Shown one piece after another: positions 36,118 through 47,700 of a stretch of 64,000 nucleotides of DNA; within the stretch, counting starts at the first letter, position 1; each line of letters opens with the position of its first letter. The position numbers were made by a program, and so were the translations under genes. The notes under the pieces are model-generated. The model was not told the origin of the DNA. It did not search any database and saw only the letters and a list, made by a program, of their open reading frames with translations. The stretch covers positions 6,851,894 through 6,915,893 of the forward strand of contig CM039133.1 of assembly GCA_022036555.1 (NCBI GenBank), given 5' to 3'. The DNA is from Microstegium vimineum. Lineage: Eukaryota; Streptophyta; Magnoliopsida; Poales; Poaceae.

Positions 36118-38056
36118 GACCTCTCCCCCGCTCGAGGGGGATCGGTCGAGGGGGGTGGATCGACCCCTTGCTCGAGGGCGGGAGCCCCCGAGCCCAGGTC
36201 GACGGACGTCTTGTGAAGATCCCTCAAGAAGATGTCGGGAGGGACCATGCCTCGAGTAGACGCGATTTTGGCCAGCTCGTCGGCAACCTCGTTGTACCGA
36301 CGGGCGACATGGTTGAGCTCGAGGCCGTAGAACTTGTCCTCGAGTTTTCGGACCTCCTTGCAGTAGGCTTCCATCTTGGGGTCGTGGCAGCTCGAGTCTT
36401 TCATCACTTGGTCGATCACCAACTGAGAGTCCCCTCGCACGTCGAGGCGTCGAACCCCGAGCTTGACGGCGATGCGCAGGCCGTTGACGAGGGCCTCGTA
36501 CTCGGCGACATTATTGGAGGCGGGGAAGTGGAGGCGGATGACATAGCGCATATGGACCCCTGAGGGTGATATGAGCAGCAATCCAGTGCCTGCTCCCGTC
36601 TTCATCAACGATCCGTCGAAGTACATGGTCCAGAGCTCGTTTTGATCCTGCGCTGGGGGTAGTTGGGTGTCGGTCCATTCTGCAACGAAATCTGCCAGTA
36701 CCTGAGACTTGATGGCCTTCCGAGGGGCATAGGTGAGGGTCTCCCCCATGAGCTCGGCCGACCACTTGGCGATCCTTCCAGACGCCTCCCGATTCTGGAT
36801 TATCTCTCCGAGGGGGAAAGATGAGACCACGGTAACCGGGTGGCCCAGGAAATAGAGTTTGAGCTTACGCCGAGTGAGGACGATCGCGTATAGTAGCTTC
36901 TGGATGTGGGGTTACCTCGTCTTGGTCTCGGAAAGGACCTCGCTCACGAAGTAGACAGGCCTCTGAACCGGCAGGGCGTGTCCTTCCTCCTCCCTCTCGA
37001 CCGCTATGACCGCGCTGACTACCTGGGTAGTTGCTGCGACATAGAGCAAGAGGGGCTCGGCCGGACTTGGGGGTACCAAGACTGGGGGCGAGGTGAGCAA
37101 GGCCTTGAGTCTCGAGAGCGATTCCTCGCTTCGGCGGTCCACGCGAAGTGTTCCGTCTTCTTCAGGAGGCAGTAAAGGGGTAGGGCCTTCTCTCCGAGCC
37201 TCGAGATGAAGCGACTGAGGGCGGCAAGGCACCCAGTGACCCTTTGCACACTCTTGAAGTCGTTGATCGGGCCCATCCTCGTGATGGCGGTTACCTTCTC
37301 GGGATTGGCCTCGATCCCGCGCTGGGAAACTATGTACCCTAAGAGCATGCCTCGAGGGACCCCGAAGACACACTTCTCAGGGTTCAGTTTTATGCGATTA
37401 GCCCTAAGGCACCCAAACGCGATCTCGAGGTCTCCGACCAGGTTTCCGACTGTTCTGGACTTGACCACGATGTCATCGACATAGGCCTTGACGGTCGGCC
37501 CTATGTGTTTCCCGAAGAAGTGGAGCATGCATCGCTGGAAGGTGGCCCCGGCGTTTCGCAAGCCGAAGGGCATGGTGAGGTAGCAAAACATGCCAAAGGG
37601 AGTGAAGGAAGTCGCGAGCTGATCGGATCCCTTCATCTTTATTTGGTGGTAGCCAGAATACGCATCAAGGAAGCAAAGGGTTTCACATCCCGAAGTGGAA
37701 TCTACTATTTGATCGATACGTGGTAAAGGAAAAGGAACTTTGGGACATGCTTTATTTAGACTGGTGTAGTCTACACACATCCTATCCTTCCCATTCTTTT
37801 TCTTTACAAGCACGGGATTAGCTAACCACTCGAGATGATGCACCTCCTTGATGAACCCGGCCTTCAAAAGCTTGTCGACCTCCTCCCCGATGATCCTGCG
37901 CTTCTCCTCGTCGAAGCGGCGCAGGCGTTGCTTCACCGGTTTGGACCCGGCTCGGATGTCCAAGGAGTGCTCGGCGACCTCCCTCGGAATGCCCGACATA
38001 TCCGAGGGACTCCATGCGAACATGTTGGCATTCGCACGGAGAAAGTCGATGGGCAC
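36045..38056 (-). pseudogene. pol: Reverse transcriptase and RNase H domains of element B
   Basis: The RT includes DRMCVDYTSLNKACPK (about 37740), FLDAYSGYHQIKMKG, FGLRNAGATFQRCM and the catalytic YVDDIVVKSR (about 37470). After the RT the frame breaks near 37100 and again at about 36915 (a TAA in place of a Tyr codon after ETKTR). The last part, 36045-36830, holds the second RNase H (WTMYFDGSLMKTGAGTG, DSQLVIDQVM). The catalytic motifs are preserved but the polyprotein is not continuous. Confidence 0.92.
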
Positions 38057-38059
38057 TGC

Positions 38060-38660
38060 TTCCTATTTGGGCTCGAGGGTGGCGCTGATCGTCAGCACCT
38101 TCCCATCCGCGAGGCCGGGGTCGAGCGGGAAGGTCTTGGTGTCTTCCGCCGGCTTGAAGTTGCCAGCATGTCGCTTGGGGTCGGGGATCTCTCCAGACAA
38201 GTCGTCGAGGGCCGCGAGGATTGCTGAATCCTCACGGGCCTCGGCTTTCTCCACGCACTCGACGTTGCAGTCGTATGCGTGCTCGTAGGAGGTGTCGACG
38301 GTGATGACCCCCGAGGGCCCCGGCATCTTGAGCTTGAGGTAGGTGTAGTTCGGGACCGCCATAAACTTGGCGTATCCCGGTCGCCCTATGATGGCGTGGT
38401 AGGTGCCCCGGAACGCAACCACCTCGAAGGTCAGCTCTTCCTTTCGGAAGTTCGAGGGGACGCCGAAACAGACCGGTAGCTTGATGTGGCCGATCGGGAG
38501 CGCCTTCTTCCCCAGGACGATCCCGTGGAACCCCCCCCCCCCTCGCGCTGGGCAGGAGAATGGTCCTCGGGATCCCTAGGAGGTCGAGGGTCTCGGCGTA
38601 GATGATGTTGAGGCTGCTCCCCCCATCCATGAGTACCTTGGTGAGGCGGGTGTTGAGGAT
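38060..38660 (-). pseudogene. Protease region of element B
   Basis: The motif VLMDGGSSLNIIYAETLDLL lies at about 38580-38645, the DGGS variant of the retropepsin active site seen in plant Gypsy elements. A C10 run near 38530 goes with a frame change: downstream sequence (GTYHAIIGRPGYAKFMAVPN, about 38360-38410) is in another frame. It may be an assembly or sequencing error at the homopolymer. Confidence 0.75.
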
Positions 38661-41296
38661 GATCGGGTCGACGATGAGCGGGTAAGCCCCTGCGTTGAGG
38701 ATGTGCTCAGGGTAGTCGTCCTGATCGAAGGTGATCGGCGTATGGGACCAGTCGAGGTACCGCGAAGCCTGGGCTCGAACGGAAAAAACTTCTTGATGCT
38801 CCCTCTTGCGCTGGCACGTGGTGAGGCGAGTCGAGGGTCCCCCGTAGATCATGTAGCAGTCATGGACTTCGGGGAAGCCTCCTTTTTTGACATCGCCCCT
38901 GACGTGGGCGTCACAGGGCGGGTCTTCCTTACCGTCATCTCTCCTGAAACCAGAAGGGATGAAGTGCTTTCGAAGCATGCGGCAGTCCTCGAGGCGGTGG
39001 TTGGCCGGCCCCATATGATAGGGGCAAGGCTCCTTCAGCATCTTATCGAAGACGCCCCTGTCGGGAGGGGGCCCTCGAGGCTTTTTCTTGTCTGCCGCAG
39101 CGACAAGGTCGTCGAGCTCGTCGTCGTGCTCGACGTTGGGCTCAACATTGCGTCGGCCCGGTTGGCTCTTCTTCTTCTTCTTCTTCTTCTTCCGGCCGCC
39201 GTTGTCGTCGTTGTTCCTTCTGGGCCCATTGTTCTTCTTGGGCCCGTCGTCCGAGCCTCCGAGCTCATCCGCCTTGCCTTTCCCCTTCCCTGGGGTTATC
39301 TGGAAGAACGCGCCAACGGCCTCTTCGCTAGCTGCATAGTTGGCGATGATGTCCATGAGCTCGTTGGCGGTCTTGGGGGTGTTTCGCCCCAGCTCCCGCA
39401 CCAACTCCTTGCAGGTCGTTCGGGCGATGAACGCCGTAATGACCTCGTGGTCTGAGATGTGGGTCAGTGCGGTGCGCTGCCTCGAGAATCGGCGGGTGAA
39501 GGTGCGGAGGGTTTCCCCTGGCTTCTGCTTGCAGCTGCGAAGGTCCCAGGGGTTGCCCGGTCGCTCGTAGGTGCCCTTGAAGTTGCCCTCGAAGATCCGA
39601 ACCAGGTCGGGCCAGTCTTCGAGCCACCTTCGAGCGGTGTCGGAGAGGAACAGTGGGAGTTGCCGAATGATAACGTGATCATTGTCGGCTCCTCCTAGTT
39701 GACACGCCAGCCTGAAGTCGGCAAGCCAGAGCTCTGCCTTGGTTTCGCCGTTGTACTTGACCAGTCTGGTGGGTGGACGGAAATGGACGGGCAGGGGGGT
39801 CCACCGAATGGTTCTGCCGAAGACTCGGGGCCCCGGTGGCTCCGGAGACCGACATCGGTCTTCGTCGCTGTCGTAGTGCCCACCTCGGTGAGCGTTGTAG
39901 CCTCGAGCCTCGGCGTCGCCGTACCGGCGTCGATTGTTCACCCGAGGGGGTCGATCGTCGACGAGGCGTTCCTGAACCGGTCGTCGCTCGACTTGGCCCT
40001 GGGGCGCCTTGTTCTGGTGGACGGACACCTCTCGATTTTGTCGGGGGGGCACTGCTTGTCGTTCAGAGGCAGCCCCTCGACGCCTCGAGGCTGAGCTCTC
40101 CGCCTGCTGCACGGCTACAGTTTGGAGAAGCCCCTGGATTTCGTCTCTGATACGCCATGCTTGGGGGGTCGATGGAGCCGGCATGTCGCAGAGCAGCATT
40201 GCGGCTGCTACGGAGTTCTGGCTGGCGCGGTTGAAGACTCGAGGTTCGGCGGCCCCCTCCTCGACGATCTTCCGGTGGACTTCCCGAGCCCGCTCGCGAG
40301 CTCCTACACCCTAAGGACACCCTCGATCCCGCTCAAGGGCGTGCTCGAGCTGCTGAAGACGCAGGCGCTCTTCCTCGAGCTTGCTGAGAAGCTCTCGGAC
40401 TTGCGCGATCTGGACGTCTGGGGCAGATCGGCTCTATCAGGACTCGGGGGGTTGGCCTCTCGAGCTCGCGTGGCGTTGGCCCCTCCTCCTTCTTCGGTGG
40501 CCATGATGTCGTCGACGTCGTCCTGTGGGTCGGCTTGTTCGTCGAGGTGGAAGCACTCCCGGGTGGAGTCGTAACTCTCGTCGGGAGAGTCCGAGTCGGG
40601 GTCGGCGTGGTAAAAGTGGGGGAAGGACCCCCTGCGCTCCTCTGCCAGGCGCCGCCGCAACGTGCCCCACGTACGGGGTAGTCCTGGCTCGCTTGGTGAA
40701 GAGGTGGTGACGGGAACGGCCGTCGCACGCGGCGGAGTCCCTGGAGACCCGCTACGTGTCTGTATCCGCAATCCTGCGAGGGTGGAAGAGAGCCCTGCAC
40801 TGTCGTGGTGCCCGCGCGGGAATGGGTCACTCAGTGGTGATGGGGTCGAGTGTGTCGGAGAGGCCACGGGGACCCCCGGGGACGACGGTGTGGCAGAGCC
40901 AAAGTCCCACTCAGAGGGGCGCCCGCCCTCGGTCCACAAGCATGGGTCAAACAGGACCCCGTGAGGAGGGGCTGTGTCGGCAGCTAGGACCAGGGGAACA
41001 ACATCCGGCGTCTCGGAACCCGCACGACGACGAGCGCGTCGGAGTTGCTCGCGCCTCCTCCTGATCGTAGGCCAGAGGCGTAGGCGGAGGGACCGTCGCC
41101 TGGTCCTTGCTGGCCCCGGCGTACCGGTGCTGGTGACGTCCAGGCCACGAGCGGAGGGGAAGACTATGAAGTCGCCCTGGCCCGTGGATACGAACCCTAG
41201 ACTACCGAACCAGACGACGGTGGTGAATGGAAACGGTGGGATGGTGGAATCCATCTGAGAGAGTAGTTCGGAGTTGATCGACATGCAATTCCCCCT
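38660..41296 (-). pseudogene. gag: Gag of element B
   Basis: After the primer-binding region a frame opens (ATG near 41285, MSINSELLSQMDSTIPPF) and runs through a Ser/Pro/Arg-rich and then acidic region to about 40304. The main gag is in another frame at about 38660-40199, with the core ELWLADFRLACQLGGADND, TARRWLEDWPDLVRIFEGNF and CKQKPGETLRTFTRRFS, then a Lys-rich run encoded by a CTT/CTC microsatellite (39170-39195) and a Cys/His segment (CPYHMGPANHRLEDCRML). One frameshift separates the two parts near 40200-40310. Confidence 0.88.
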
Positions 41297-41311
41297 ACCT
41301 GGCGCGCCAAC
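41290..41311 (-). promoter_or_regulatory. Primer-binding region of element B
   Basis: Just inside the LTR, read on the minus strand, is gttggcgcgccaggtagggg. TGGCGCGCCAGG sits at the usual offset for a tRNA primer-binding site. I do not name the tRNA. Confidence 0.6.
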
Positions 41312-42816
41312 TGTCGGTGTTATGACCCGGGGGTCAAGACCACCAACGAGTAAATTTGTATATCGCGTGCTCCCTCTCTCAGACGTGATGCAAGATGGAC
41401 ACAAGGTTTATCCTGGTTCGGACAAAGAAGGCCCTACGTCCAGTGGGGGAGGATGACTTGTATTATCTCGCACCCAAAACGTGCTCATACAGGGGGGGTA
41501 CAAGCTGTGTTACACGGGTTCGCTCAGAGTGAGCTACGATCTAAGGCTAGCGGGTTTGCCACCCGAGGGGTCGATCGAGTGGCGGGGTGTGTAGGCGTGG
41601 AGTGTGAGAGTCTGAACTCTGATAAGTCACCTCTCTTTACTCTACCTCAGCGTCCCTTTTATAGGCCAAGGGGAGGTCCGAGGGTACAGGGTCCTAACTG
41701 TGGTAGTATGGGTAGCGTGTCCGAGGCACAGTGTTGGCGGAGAGACGTTGAGCACTGTGGCGGCATGGCCTTCCCGTCCTTCTGGCGTCCCCGGTCATGG
41801 TGGCAGTAGAAGTCGCTGCGGCACAGCGTCTGCAGACGGGCACGAATCCCACGGCTGAAGCGGGACGGGGCGGATGGGACGGCCCCATACTGGAGTTGTT
41901 GGAGAGAGGGGTCGAGCCCCCTGGTCGAGGGAGGAGTCGAGCCCTGCGTGGCTCTGTCGCATTCCCGAAGTCGTCGTCGAGGGCCGCACTGTTCACTTTC
42001 CGAGGGGTACTGCTGGAGTCCGTACTCGCGTAGAGGCGACAGTGGCGGCACAGTTGACAGGAATCGGGGACTTGACGGGGAGTTGGCGGATTTGACAGCG
42101 GACGCGGGCGCCCATGTCGTTAGGTGGTTTCACTTTAACCCATGCCGGGAGCAGTTGGGTTAATCGAGCCTCTCGTCTGAGGGTCGTCCGTTCGACCCCT
42201 GGTCCGTCGCTCATCGTCGAGGTAGGGTCAGAGCAGAGACGGGGTCGGAGCAGAGACGGGGTCGGAGAGGTCGATGTAGAGGTCGAGGGGTCCTTCGTTC
42301 GACCCCTCGTCCGCCCTTCGTTCGTCGAGGTGGGGGCCAGGGGGTCGTTCGCTCGCCCCCTCGGTCCGTCATTCATCGTCGAGGTAGGAGCCGGGGGGTC
42401 GTTCGCTCGGCCCCTCGGTCCGTCATTTACCGTCGAGGTAGGGGCTGGGGGTCGTTCGCTCGCCCCTCGGTCTGTCATTTACCGTCGAGGTAGGAGCCGG
42501 GGGGTCGTTCGCTCGCCCCCTCGGTCCGTCATTTACCGTCGAGGTAGGAGCTGGGGGTCGTTCGCTCGCCCCCTCGGTCCGTCATTTATCGTCGAGGTAG
42601 GAGCCGGGGGGTTGTTCGCTCGCCCCCTCGGTCTGTCATTTATCATCGAGGTAGGGGCTGGCCCACGACTTGTCGCTACAGCTGGTGTAGAGGGGCCCTC
42701 GAGTGGTGGGCCGTGCCTTACTGAGCAGTGGGTTGGTCCCTGTCTTAAAAATGGTTGCTATGTTTAGCGTTAATTTATCGAAGGGTTTAGGGTACCCCTT
42801 ACCTTCGTACCCAACA
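41312..42816 (-). repeat. 5' LTR of element B
   Basis: On the minus strand it starts TGTTGGGTACGAAGG at 42816 and ends CATAACACCGACA at 41312, about 1.5 kb. A TATA-like cttttata (plus strand, 41656-41663) reads TATAAAAG on the minus strand. A minisatellite lies at 42319-42660. The 3' LTR, needed for dating, is not in the window. Confidence 0.88.
42210..42660. repeat. Minisatellite of about 54 bp in the B LTR
   Basis: About six to seven units share cgtcgaggtagg(a/g)gc(c/t), then ggggtcgttcgctcg, ccccctcggtc(c/t)gtcattta. Unit starts fall near 42319, 42375, 42430, 42481, 42536, 42590 and 42643. A long plus-strand open frame (42114-42767) merely reads through this repeat. Confidence 0.9.
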
Positions 42817-42894
42817 CACATACTTGGTAGCTTGAAACCTTAGACGCCTTTCAACCTTCTTAGACGGATCTCTTAAGTAATCGGTAATTTCTTT

Positions 42895-44757
42895 TCACCA
42901 GTCATTGGCAACCATCACCGATGTCATGACTTCTTGAATCGGCTGATATCCTGAAGCATTCTGTGCTAACCGATTGGCCTCTTCATTGTGCAACCTAGGA
43001 ATATGCTCAAGGCGGTACTCTTTGAATTCTTTTAATAACTGCAAACACTTTTCATGGGTTGCAATTAAAGCTTCACTTCGGCACTCATATGTCCCAATCA
43101 ATTGGTTAATTACCAACATGGAATCACCGAAGATTTCAACAGCATCAGCACGTACCTCCCTAAGTAATTCCAACCCTTCAACAGAGCCTGGTACTCAACG
43201 TGATTGTTTGTTTGTGGTAGCAACAATTGGCAGTGAAATTTCATATTTCCGTCCACGGGGTGAGATTAAAATAATGCCGATACCTGCCCCTTCCTTGCAT
43301 GTAGACCCATCAAAGAACAAAGTCCAAGGAGCAATCTCTAAAGATCTTATCATATTGCAATGCTGAGTAACAAAATCGGTCATCACCTGACCCTTAACTG
43401 CCTTAGCCGATTCATACTTCAAATCAAACTCTGAAAGTGCTAGAATCCATTTTCCGATTCTCCCACTTAATATTGGCATTGACAGCATATACTTAACCAC
43501 ATCATCTTTGCAGATAACAATGCATTCAACCGATAATAAATAATGCCTTAATTTTATGCAAGAGATATATAAACACAAACATAATCTTTCTATGGCCGAA
43601 TACCTTGTTTCAGCATCTACCAGCCTTCTGCTCAAATAATAAATCACCCGTTCTTTTCCTTCAAATTTTTGGATTAAGGCTGATCCGATAATACTGTCAT
43701 CGGCCGACAAATACAATCTGAAAGGTTTCCCGTGTTGAGGTGGAACCAAGACTGGAGGATTCACCAAATATTTCTTAATCTCTTCCAAAGCTAGTTGCTG
43801 CTCTTCTTTCCATATAAATTCCTGATCGGCCTTCAACTTCAACAGCGGACTAAAAGACTTAATCTTTCCAGACAAATTAGATATAAATCTTCTAATAAAA
43901 TTAATCTTGCAACTCAGTCTTATTTGCGGGAGCAACTACCTTATTAATTGCATCGATGGATTTTGTGCCGATCTCGATGCCTCTCTGATGCACCATAAAA
44001 CCAAAAAACTGGCCTGCCGATACACCAAATGCACACTTGTTAGGATTCATCTTCAACCCATGCTCCCTTGTGCATTCCAGAATTTTTCGCAAATCGGCAA
44101 GATGCTTCTCAAAATCCCCGGATTTAACCACCACACCATCAATATAAATTTTGACTATCGTGCCGATGTACTTATGAAAGATAAAATTCATCGCTCTTTG
44201 ATAAGTAGCACCGGCATTCTTTAAGCCAAAAGTCATTACGACCCACTCAAACAAACCGACATGACCTGGACATCTGAAAGCAGTCTTGTTTATGTCCTCC
44301 TCAGCCATGAATATTTGATTATATCCAGCATTACCATCCATGAAACTAATGATTCAATGTCCGGCAGCGGCATCAACCAATAGATCGGCAACAGGCATTG
44401 GGTAACCATCCATCAGCGTAGCTTTGTTGAGATTCCTGAAATCAATACAAACATGGAGTTTTCCATTTTTCTTATACACAGGAACTACATTAGAAATCCA
44501 TTCAGCATACCAGACTTAATAGGCAACCGATGTTCGACTATCGATCGGTCTAAACCAGGCCTCTATGTATAATCCCAAGCAAAACAATCTTTATATTCTT
44601 TTAATAAGTCAATCAATTGTTTCTTACATTGGGAATTTAACCTAGCACTAATAAAAGTAGGCCTATGCTTACTACCATCGCCGATATCTACTTCTAATAA
44701 ATCATCGGCCGATGTGAACCCCTGTCCCAGTTTTCCATCATCGGCGAATCGATCCAT
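42895..44757 (-). pseudogene. pol: RT and RNase H of A2
   Basis: RT fragments carry FMDGNAGYNQIFMAEED, FGLKNAGATYQRAMNF and YIDGVVVKS at 44130-44165. The second catalytic Asp of YIDD is Gly here (YIDG), so this RT would be dead even if the frame were repaired. A segment between the RT entry (about 44510) and VVPVYKK is shortened. The first RNase H (43195-43935) and the second (WTLFFDGSTCKEGAGIG, about 43290) follow, then EIFGDSMLVINQL to 42895. Confidence 0.9.
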
Positions 44758-47700
44758 TAAAACTCTTCTTCAGGACCGACTGCTTGGATCGGTGTAATGC
44801 GGTAATCGGCAATTTTGAGGAACTTTGTGTCCCAAACTTCGCCTGATATGCACCTGGTCTGCTCATAAGTTTTCGCTTCTGCCGATGCAACAATTGACGG
44901 GGTCTCACTCCGGACGACTTCAATTTTGTCTCCGACCCACTGCACAAGGCTCTGATGCATAGTGGAAGGAATACAGCAATTGGCATGGATCCAATCCCTT
45001 CCTAGGAGCAAGTTGTAGGTACCTTTGCCACTGATCACAAAAAATGTTGTCGGCAAAGTTTTACTGCTGATGGTTAATTCAACACATACGACTCCCAAAG
45101 CTGGCGACACATTGCCTTCAAAATCTTTGAGCTTCATGTCCGTCTTGACTAAGTCTTGGTCACCTTTCCCAAGCTTCCTGAACATGATGTACGGCATTAT
45201 GTTGATCGATGCCCCACCATCCACCAGCATTTTCGTTACAGGCTGTCCATCCACTTTGCCCTTAACAAACAGAGCCTTTAGATGCTGCCTTTCATCATTA
45301 GCAGGCTTCTCAAAGATAGCTGCCATCGGATCCAACACCAATTGCGTCATTTCAGTAGCTTCTTCCTCGTTGCTGACAGGTGCCATGAACTCCATCGGCA
45401 ATATGACGACCATATTGATTTCTGCCGATGGATCCCTATCCTTGCGCATTGGTCTCCACTGCTTTTCCCTTGAAGAATTTTCACTGTCATATAAGTCACT
45501 TTGGCGTTCGCGCTGGGTTCTCCTTTTCTGAGTCTTCGTCAGACCCTTAGGGCACCATTGAGGAAGCTTGGTTTTCTAAACAGGCTGGTGCTGCCTCTCA
45601 CTGCTTGCATCAGCACCACTCCTTATGTTTGGATCTCTGGAGAATATTTCCTCGTCGGGCAATCTTGCATTGGCCATCTCCTCAGGTTCTTCTTGACCAA
45701 CACGCCTGCCAAGCCTGTCATGCACACTGAGCTTGCCCCCCAGCCGATCATGCGCTGATTTCTTCTCCTTGATCGGCACATGATAGCTTGATGCCCTATC
45801 ATCAAAACAGGGTTTCTTTTCTGACCGATTGGCAGGATAGTATCCATTGCATTCATGGCAATTATCGGCAGTAGGTAATTTAATACCCTCTTCCCAGCAA
45901 TGAACGAAGAAGGGACACCTCCAATGGTCCTTGTGCCGAAGCCACTCTTGACGCTTTTCTTCCTCCTGTTGCCGATATCGTTCTTCCTGCGATTGCCGAT
46001 AATCTTGTCTTGACTATCTATGCGTGATTGCAACACCAGGAGCCCTCTTGGCACTACTGCTTTCATCGGCAATTCTTTTGCCCTTTCTGTCATCGGCAAA
46101 CTTCCTCACATCGCGCTCAGCTATCTGATGGTCTGGATCCACCGATGCATTCCTCCTGGCAGCTTCTGATGTTAACACTTTAATTTTTTCAGTAGTCTCC
46201 ACCATATTATTCGGAAACGGATGCTGGTCAATCTTCATCGGCTTCTGGGCTTTAGTATTTCCAAACGTGATTCGCCCAGATTCAATTTCTGATTGCAACT
46301 GCTGCCTAAAGACTTTGCAATCATTGGTGCTGTGTGAAGTTGCATTGTGCCATTTGCAATACCTGGTCCTTCTGAGCTCTTCGGCCGATGGGATTACCTG
46401 GTTAGGCGCCAGCTTGATCCGTCCTTCTTGAAGCAATAGATCAAACATCCTATCGGCCTTGGTAATGTCAAAAGAGAACCTTTCAGTTTCCTTCTGGCCA
46501 AACGAACAGGGTACTGACTTCTTGTCCTTAACCCATTCAGCAGCACCAATGATTAGCTCCTCATCTGACCCAGAATCTTCATCTTGCCCGATGAAGGTCA
46601 CCTTCTTGTTCCAAGTCTTCCTGGACTCAAAGGTTTTGACATCTTAATTAGCAATCCTCTGTACTAGATGACTTAGGCTTTCAAATTCTTGAGACGCATA
46701 CTTATCTTTGATATGCGGCAGTAGTCCCTGGAAAGCTAAATCCGCAAGCTGCCAATCATCAAGTATTAGGCTATAGCACTTGTTCTTTACGTCTCGCAGC
46801 CTCTGAACAAAGCATTCCACCGATTCATCATTACGCTGCCTCAGCTTGACTAAATCGGTAAGCTTCTTCTCGTGCACGCCAGCGAAGAAGTATTTATGAA
46901 ACTGCCTCTCCAGATTGGTCCATGTGATTATAGAGTTCTGAGGCAGTGAAATGAACCACGTGAATGTCGATCCAGACAATGATGATGAGAACAATCTCAC
47001 CCTTAGCTCTTCTCTACTGGCAGCTTCTCCACACTAGATAATGAAGCGGTTGATGTGCTCCATCGTTGACGTGTCATCTTGGCCAGAGAACTTGGTAAAA
47101 TCCGGCACCTTGTACCGATTTGGGAGAGGAATTAAGTCGTATGCCGGAGGATATGGCATCCGATAAGAGTATGTATTAACCTTGGGTTTAATGCCGAATT
47201 TTTCTTTCATCACTTCGACAATCTTATCGGTCCAATATGCATCCTGATCTTGCCGACTCATTGGCTGATTGTTGACTGGTGGAGCCGGCTGATGCGCCCC
47301 TTCAGGTCTTGGTGGAAGATGATTCGGAGTAATGGGCGCATCACCAGTCATCTGGACGTTATGCATCGGTTGACTTACCAATGGATAACTTTGCACATTC
47401 ACTGGATTATGCTATGGTATCATATTCATCGGTTGTTGTACCGATGCTCCACTCTGAATGTTTGCTGGACTTCCATACTGATACATCAGTACGCCAGGTT
47501 GTTGAACCAGCGGCTGGTTAGTCCATCCAGGATTATAAATCATCGGCATGTGACTTACCGATGGCTGATAACTAACTGGCGCTGCTGCACTTGCACCTTG
47601 GAGTAATCAACAAATTGGTTACCTTGATGTGTTAGTACTCCGCCTTGAGGATTCACCAGCATAGGTTGACTCCCAGTTGCTATATTTTGTTGCATCGGCA

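Larger units (their letters stand above)
30028..42816 (-). mobile_element. Ty3/Gypsy LTR retrotransposon, family B, nested in A2 (3' LTR lost in gap)
   Basis: On the minus strand the order is 5' LTR (42816-41312), primer-binding region, gag, protease, RT, RNase H, second RNase H (WTMYFDGSLMKTGAG), integrase, a long spacer, and an antisense spliced gene on the plus strand. The dual RNase H and absence of a chromodomain again suggest the Tat lineage. It is GC-rich, unlike family A. The LTR edge at 42816/42817 falls in the A2 spacer between RNase H and integrase, so B inserted into A2. Stops (for example 35689-35691) and frameshifts make it defective. Confidence 0.93.

Noticed and set aside
38703..39455. 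Plus-strand frame of 250 codons opposite gag of element B
   Set aside because: It is the shadow of the well-supported minus-strand gag in GC-rich DNA, with no recognised domain.
42114..42767. Long plus-strand open frame of 217 codons
   Set aside because: It reads through the 54-bp LTR minisatellite; repetition and GC content explain its openness, and no domain is seen.
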